Source of the DNA: Collinsella sp.
GTDB taxonomy: Bacteria > Actinomycetota > Coriobacteriia > Coriobacteriales > Coriobacteriaceae
Direction: 5' to 3'
DNA length: 45,478 nt
Assembly: GCA_031295385.1 (NCBI GenBank)
Contig: JAUMOL010000008.1
Span: 1-45,478, forward strand
Under the pieces are notes generated by a model. The model saw nothing but the letters and a program-made list of their open reading frames with translations, made no database searches and was not told the origin of the DNA. Within the stretch, counting starts at the first letter, position 1; every line of letters begins with the position of its first letter. The position numbers and the translations under genes were made by a program. Shown here piece by piece: positions 41,321 through 45,478 of the stretch.

Positions 41321-42676
41321 TTAGTAGGCGCGATCGTTGAGCGTGCTCCAAAGCTTCTTGGACTCGGCCATGGTCGACGCGTTGATCTTGTCCTCATCAA
41401 TACCGACGAACTCGCGATCCTTGTACAGGACGCGGCCGTTGATGATGGTGGTACGGCAGTTTTTGCCCATCATGCCAAAGAGCATGTGGCCGTCGATGTT
41501 CTCCTCGCTCAGCGGCGTAAAGGGCTTGTAGTCCATGACGATGACGTCGGCGGCAGCGCCGGGCTCAAGCACACCGAGCTTGCGATCGAAATACTTGCTG
41601 GCCATCTTGGCGTTATTCTCGAACAGCATGGTCATGGCCTCGCACCAGCCCACGTTGGGCATAGCGGCGTTATGGCGCTGAATGATCAGGAAAACCTTAA
41701 GGCTCTCGAGCATATCGTGGGTGTAGGCGTCGGTGCCCATGCACACGGGAATGCCGCGGCGGAAGAACTCGAGCACGGGGGCGCAGCCCACGGCGTTGCC
41801 CATATTGGATTCGGGGTTGTTAACCAGCCAGGTGCCGGACTCCTTGACGATATCCATCTCGGCGGGCGTCACGTGGATGCAGTGGCCGAGCATGGTGTCG
41901 GGACCCAGCAGGTTGTGCTGCAGCAGGCGCTCGACGGGGCTGATGCCACCGCGGTTGAGGCGGGAGTCCCACACGTCGTTCATGCCCTCGCACACATGGA
42001 TGTGGAAGCCGGTCAGGCCGTTGTTGGCCTCGGCCATCTTATCCATGGTCTCATCCGACAGCGTAAAGGTGGCGTGACCGCCAAACATTGCGGCGATCAT
42101 GTGGTTGTCGTTATCGCGACGCTCCTTGACGGCCCACTGGGCAAACTCGGCGTTCTCGGCAATAGCCTGGTCGCACTTTTCCTGGCCACGGCGGTCGGAA
42201 ACCTCGTAGCACAGGCACGAACGCATGCCCAGCTCCTGAGCTGCGTCCTTAATGGTAAAGAGGCTACCCGGAATCTCGCAGAAGCTCGCGTGGTGATCGA
42301 AGATCGTGGTGACGCCATCGCGGATGGAATCCAAAATCGTGGCATAGGCGCTGGCCTTGGTGCCGTCGAGCGTCAGGTTGTCGTCAATCTTCCACCACTG
42401 CTGCTCAAGATTTTCCAGGAAGTTGGTGGGGTTGCAGCCCTTAATGGCAAGGCCGCGGGCCAGACCCGAGTAGATGTGGGTGTGGCAGTTGATGAGTCCG
42501 GGCATGATGAGGTTGCCCTGGGCATCGACGTACTCGGCATCCGGGTACTTGGCCTTGAGCTCGCGCTCGGGGCCCACTTCGACGATCGTATCTCCGTCAA
42601 TGGCGACCGCACCGTTTGGAATAAACGGGGTCTGAGCGTTGCGGGTAAAGACGGAACCGTTAGCGACCAGAAGCAT
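41321..42676 (-). CDS. ssnA: Aminohydrolase SsnA
   Basis: The 451-aa amidohydrolase-superfamily protein has HTH (65-67), HIHVCE (225-230), His 265 (LGHCIHV) and Asp 316 (MGTDAYTHD), the mononuclear metal set of guanine/adenosine deaminase-like enzymes. SsnA is associated with anaerobic purine degradation; a deaminase or ring-opening role is likely but the substrate is not proven. The ATG at 42676 is preferred for the GGGAG five bases before it. It follows uacT after a 195-bp gap rich in hairpins. Confidence 0.92.
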   Translation of the reverse strand: MLLVANGSVFTRNAQTPFIPNGAVAIDGDTIVEVGPERELKAKYPDAEYVDAQGNLIMPGLINCHTHIYSGLARGLAIKGCNPTNFLENLEQQWWKIDDNLTLDGTKASAYATILDSIRDGVTTIFDHHASFCEIPGSLFTIKDAAQELGMRSCLCYEVSDRRGQEKCDQAIAENAEFAQWAVKERRDNDNHMIAAMFGGHATFTLSDETMDKMAEANNGLTGFHIHVCEGMNDVWDSRLNRGGISPVERLLQHNLLGPDTMLGHCIHVTPAEMDIVKESGTWLVNNPESNMGNAVGCAPVLEFFRRGIPVCMGTDAYTHDMLESLKVFLIIQRHNAAMPNVGWCEAMTMLFENNAKMASKYFDRKLGVLEPGAAADVIVMDYKPFTPLSEENIDGHMLFGMMGKNCRTTIINGRVLYKDREFVGIDEDKINASTMAESKKLWSTLNDRAY

Positions 42677-42693
42677 GGATGCTCCCTTCAACA

Positions 42694-42855
42694 TCAGAGG
42701 CGGGGTTTGACACCTCTGACATGGCGGAGTGCGAAGCGCCGGCCTACACCGGAAACGGGCCCTCTCCCGTCAACGCTTCACCAAAGGGGCAAACCCTTTG
42801 AAGTGCGGCTTGGTGCCGCATGGCGTCGGCGGACGAGGCGATGCGTCCGCCGACG
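42694..42855 (-). other. Hairpin cluster between uacT and ssnA
   Basis: Successive stems are TCAGAGG (42694-42700) with CCTCTGA (42713-42719), CAAAGGG (42782-42788) with CCCTTTG (42794-42800), and a perfect 12-bp stem CGTCGGCGGACG (42824-42835) with 42844-42855. The last ends 16 nt after the uacT stop. No T-tract follows on the minus strand. Confidence 0.6.
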
Positions 42856-42871
42856 AATAGCACCGAATTGG

Positions 42872-44266
42872 TTACTTCTTGCTCTCGGGCAAGACCAGAT
42901 CCACGGCAGCGTCCTTGGCAGCATCGATGTGCTGAGCCACGACCGGCGTCTGCGGAAGGATCAGGTTAAGGACAATGGCCATGATGGCGGTGGGGGTTAC
43001 GGCATTGGAGCCGATGACGGTGGACACCCAGGCGGGCATACCCTCGCCGGCAAGGCAACCGCTGGCCATCCAGATACCCAGGCCAAAGACGACGGAGGTG
43101 CCGACGATGGTGGTAGTGCGCTGCGTGAGGCCCTCGCGGGTGAACATGCGCACGCCGTTCATGGTGATGGTGCCAAAGACGCCGACGGTCGCGCCGCCGA
43201 TGACGGGCTGCGGGATAGCGGAAAGGACGGCAGAGAGCTGCGGGAACAGACCGGCGATGGCAAAGACGGCCGCAATAATCACAAAGACCCACTTGTTGAC
43301 GACCTTGTTGGAGCAGATGATGCCCACGTTCTGGCCAAGGGCGCTGGTGGGAAGACCGCCCAGCAGACCGCCGACCATAGAGGTGAGGCCCTGGGACACG
43401 ATAGCGCCGGAGAGCTCGCGCTCGGTGGGCATACGGTCGATGGAGCCCAGGCAGGCGGCGGAGACGTCACCGATAACCTGGATGGCAACCATGGGGAACA
43501 CGACGGCGAGGGTAATGCAGACCTCGGGATCAAACTCGAGCGCGTAGGGCATGAGCTTGGGAAGAGCGAAGACCTGAGCGGTGGCGACGCTGGAGAAGTC
43601 GATCATGCCAAAGGGGATGGAGACGATCATGCCAACGATCATGCCAAAGAACACGGATCCCAGCTTGAGCGTGCCCTTGCCAAAGTTGGCGAGCGCAAAG
43701 ACCACGGCGAAGGTGATAAGAGCGACGCACCAGGCCTGCGGGGTGCCCCACAGCGGCGTACCCATACCGCCGGCCATATACTTGACGGCCGTGGGATACA
43801 GCGAAACGCCGATGGAGAAGATGACCGTACCGGTCACGACGGGCGGGAACAGCCACTTGATCTTGCTGTAGGCCAGACCAAAGAGGACCGCGACGGCGCC
43901 GCCGACGATCTCGCCACCCAGCAGCGCACCAAAGCTAAAGCCCGAGGCACCCATGGCCTGCAGGGCCGGCAGGAACGCGAACGAAACGCCCATGACGATG
44001 GGCAGGCCGCCGCCGATGCGACGGAAGGGAGCGAAGGCCTGAAGGGCCGTGTCGATCGCCGAAAGAATGAGCGCGACCTGGATGATGTCGGTACTCTGCT
44101 GGCTATTAAAGCCGTAGACGCCGGCCATGATGACCGCCGGGGTAATGATGCCGGCAAACGATGCCAGTACGTGCTGAAGGGCACACGGGATCATTTCCTT
44201 AACGGGAGGCATGCCTTCGCGAGTGAACAGGGCTTCAGTGCCGTTCGTAACCGTCTCCTGGGTCAT
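42872..44266 (-). CDS. uacT: NCS2-family purine/urate permease, UacT-like
   Basis: This 464-aa membrane protein has about 12-14 hydrophobic segments and NCS2 features: ALQHVLASFAG near the start and the signature region SALGQNVGIICSNK. NCS2 members carry uracil, xanthine or urate with protons. The company of SsnA, YgfK and XdhD points to urate or xanthine. The signature has Asn where most purine transporters have Thr or Ser, so the specificity is uncertain. It is the first gene of the right unit, divergent from the YheO-type regulator at 44619. Confidence 0.88.
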   Translation of the reverse strand: MTQETVTNGTEALFTREGMPPVKEMIPCALQHVLASFAGIITPAVIMAGVYGFNSQQSTDIIQVALILSAIDTALQAFAPFRRIGGGLPIVMGVSFAFLPALQAMGASGFSFGALLGGEIVGGAVAVLFGLAYSKIKWLFPPVVTGTVIFSIGVSLYPTAVKYMAGGMGTPLWGTPQAWCVALITFAVVFALANFGKGTLKLGSVFFGMIVGMIVSIPFGMIDFSSVATAQVFALPKLMPYALEFDPEVCITLAVVFPMVAIQVIGDVSAACLGSIDRMPTERELSGAIVSQGLTSMVGGLLGGLPTSALGQNVGIICSNKVVNKWVFVIIAAVFAIAGLFPQLSAVLSAIPQPVIGGATVGVFGTITMNGVRMFTREGLTQRTTTIVGTSVVFGLGIWMASGCLAGEGMPAWVSTVIGSNAVTPTAIMAIVLNLILPQTPVVAQHIDAAKDAAVDLVLPESKK

Positions 44267-44364
44267 TTGACCACCAATCCTCGAAGTAGTTGTTTTCGCA
44301 TCTGACGCTCTATTGTGACGCAGTGCGGGGTTGAGGTTGTGCCTTCATTGCATATCGTATTAAA

Positions 44365-44380
44365 GATGATTCTCATTCTC
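44365..44380. promoter_or_regulatory. Fur-box-like sequence upstream of uacT
   Basis: GATGATTCTCATTCTC (minus strand GAGAATGAGAATCATC) matches much of the Fur consensus made of GATAAT hexamers. It lies in the AT-rich gene-less stretch 44,267-44,618 between uacT and the regulator. The same gap has TGGTCAA twice (44451-44457 and 44479-44485). An iron response would fit an Fe-S-heavy pathway, but the match is by eye only. Confidence 0.3.
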
Positions 44381-44618
44381 AATAATAATTTTTTGTTATC
44401 AGACTATTCTTGAGCTGAAATAACGCATTTCCGCAGGTCAGGAAAGTGTCTGGTCAAAATAACATCTAACTTTTCTTTTGGTCAACCGTTTACCGCTAAA
44501 TTCCTACCGTTCGTCTGCATTACGCAATGTACCTGCGGATATACGAGATGATGGGCAGCGTGTTACCATGAGAAAAAATTGTTATGAACATTTCCGATTT
44601 CACCCAAAGGAGTTGCCC

Positions 44619-45275
44619 GTGAACGAGACCGTACGTCGCTTTTTGCCGATGGTCGATTTTCTGGAGCAGATACTCGGCAAAAACAGCGAGATCGTGCTGC
44701 ACGATTTCTCGGATCCCGACCACGCCATCGTCGATATTCGCAACGGCATCGTGAGCGGCCGCAAGGTCGGCGGTCCCGCCACCGATCTGGCACTCAAGAT
44801 CATGCACGACGCCAAGTATCGCGACCTGCCGTTTATTACGGGCTACGAGGGGCGCGGTGCCGGCGGCAAAACGTTGGAGTCAGCGACGTACTTTATCCGC
44901 GAGAATGACGAGATCGTCGGTATGCTCTGCGTCAACACCGATCTCTCAACCGTGCGCTCCATCAACGCCATGGCGCAGCAGCTCATGGCGTGCTTCGACG
45001 CGGCGCCAACGCGCACGGAGCCCGCCCCTATCGAGGTCGAAAGCCTTTCGGAGTCCACACAGGAGCTCATCGACCGCAGCATTGCCGAGTTGCTGAGCGC
45101 GCGCGGGCTGGATATAGCGTCGCTTGGTCAGAGCGACCGCGTGGACGTCATTCGCCACCTCAACGGCAACGGGGTGTTCATGCTCAAGGGCGCCGTGGCC
45201 TGCGCCGCCACCGCGCTGGGCATCTCGGAGCCCAGCGTCTACCGCTACCTGCAAAAAGTCCGCAAGGAGGGCTAA
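44619..45275 (+). CDS. YheO-type PAS/HTH transcriptional regulator (right unit)
   Basis: The 218-aa protein has the same layout as the regulator at 22461: YheO-like PAS (SEIVLHDFSDPDHAIVDIRNGIVSGRKVGG, then ESATYFIRENDEIVGMLCVNTD) and a C-terminal HTH (DVIRHLNGNGVFMLKGAVACAATALGISEPSVYRYLQ). The GTG at 44619 is six bases after AAAGGAG, so it is preferred to upstream ATG codons at 44568 and 44478. It is divergent from uacT and probably controls the uacT-xdhD unit. The ligand is unknown. Confidence 0.87.
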   Translation: MNETVRRFLPMVDFLEQILGKNSEIVLHDFSDPDHAIVDIRNGIVSGRKVGGPATDLALKIMHDAKYRDLPFITGYEGRGAGGKTLESATYFIRENDEIVGMLCVNTDLSTVRSINAMAQQLMACFDAAPTRTEPAPIEVESLSESTQELIDRSIAELLSARGLDIASLGQSDRVDVIRHLNGNGVFMLKGAVACAATALGISEPSVYRYLQKVRKEG

Positions 45276-45346
45276 CGAGCAAAATGGAGCGCGGCTCCAC
45301 AAGCGATCCGTCACTTGACAAAAGACCCTGCAGCTCGCACTGAACT

Positions 45347-45387
45347 GCCTCCCATTTCTTGGACATGAGAAATGGGAGGCTTTCTTT
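45347..45387 (+). terminator. Hairpin with T-rich tail at the IS left end
   Basis: GCCTCCCATTTCT (45347-45359) pairs perfectly with AGAAATGGGAGGC (45368-45380), followed by TTTCTTT. It can terminate transcripts entering the element from the regulator gene, a known way IS elements limit outside activation. Confidence 0.65.
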
Positions 45388-45478
45388 ATGCGCGTTGATT
45401 TGAGGGTGAAGCATGATGTCGAGGCCAGGAAGGCGGCCATAGGGCTCTTCGAGCTCGGGCACGGGTATAAATCTGCCG
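45388..45478 (+). CDS. IS3-type transposase helix-turn-helix subunit (partial)
   Basis: An open frame from ATG 45388 runs to the window edge (30 codons). It begins MRVDLRVKHDVEARKAAIGL and continues into a Gly-His-Gly-Tyr-Lys turn, the style of the N-terminal HTH of IS3/IS150-type OrfA proteins. GGGAGG before the start overlaps the hairpin arm. Confidence 0.6.
   Translation, partial: MRVDLRVKHDVEARKAAIGLFELGHGYKSA

Larger units (their letters stand above)
45341..45478 (+). mobile_element. Left end of an IS3-family-like element
   Basis: The sequence TGAACTGCCTCCCATTTCTT at 45341 resembles the TGA-starting terminal repeats of IS3-group elements. It is followed at once by a transposase-like start. 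The element runs off the window, so its right end and target duplication cannot be seen. Confidence 0.55.

Noticed and set aside
38302..41340. A 1,012-codon + strand frame opposite ygfK
   Set aside because: Same antisense composition effect; ygfK carries complete FAD and Fe-S motifs.
41486..44305. A 939-codon + strand frame opposite ssnA and uacT
   Set aside because: It spans two real genes and the hairpin gap between them, with a His/Gly/Asp-rich product typical of shadows.

Overview
The window looks like the chromosome of a high-GC gut actinobacterium of the class Coriobacteriia, most likely Collinsella or a close relative. This is inferred from the Gram-positive/actinobacterial order secY-adk-map-infA-rpmJ-rpsM-rpsK-rpsD-rpoA-rplQ-truA, GC-rich codon use, an anaerobic selenium/molybdenum purine-catabolism cluster, a class-E-like LAxTG sortase signal and intergenic palindromes. 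No search could be run. Nearly all genes are on the minus strand.

Region 1 (1-12,700) is housekeeping: the tail of an upstream protein, argR, a glycosyltransferase, truA, and the distal spc/alpha ribosomal operon (read on the minus strand: rplE, rpsN, rpsH, rplF, rplR, rpsE, rpmD, rplO, secY, adk, map, infA, rpmJ, rpsM, rpsK, rpsD, rpoA, rplQ). The usual upstream partners (rplX, rplN, the S10 operon) are absent: immediately upstream of rplE lie a promoter-like site, a palindromic repeat and xdhC.

Region 2 (13,000-23,114) and Region 4 (34,890-45,275) are two halves of an anaerobic purine/urate degradation locus equivalent to the E. coli yge-ygf cluster. The left half carries XdhC-like, YqeB and YqeC maturation factors, a hydantoinase-type amidohydrolase, MocA, YgeW, YgeY and YgeX. 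The right half carries UacT-like permease, SsnA, YgfK, a polyferredoxin and the XdhD-like molybdenum hydroxylase. Each half is headed by a divergently transcribed YheO-type PAS/HTH regulator (22,461 and 44,619), so the system seems to be two regulator-headed units. A plausible flow is: purine uptake, hydroxylation or reduction at the Mo enzyme and YgfK via ferredoxin, ring opening by SsnA/hydantoinase, then YgeY/YgeW/YgeX releasing ammonia, pyruvate-level carbon and carbamoyl groups. Six of these genes are followed 14-25 nt after the stop codon by a sizeable hairpin without a T-tract.

Region 3 (23,200-34,800) is an accessory island between the halves: a proline-rich single-TM protein, an unknown 146-aa protein, a sortase-anchored repeat protein, an unknown helical 411-aa protein, a DEDDh exonuclease, two AAA ATPases with C-terminal PD-(D/E)XK-like domains, and an AbiEi-like/PD-(D/E)XK-like protein. 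It is unusually rich in ordered repeats: a 3 x 33-bp array, a 5 x 23-bp array, a perfect 25-bp inverted repeat, and two arrays of 49-bp hairpin units with a 61-62-bp period that bracket the AbiEi-like gene. These arrays are the most striking unexplained structure in the window. An IS3-like element begins at the right edge.
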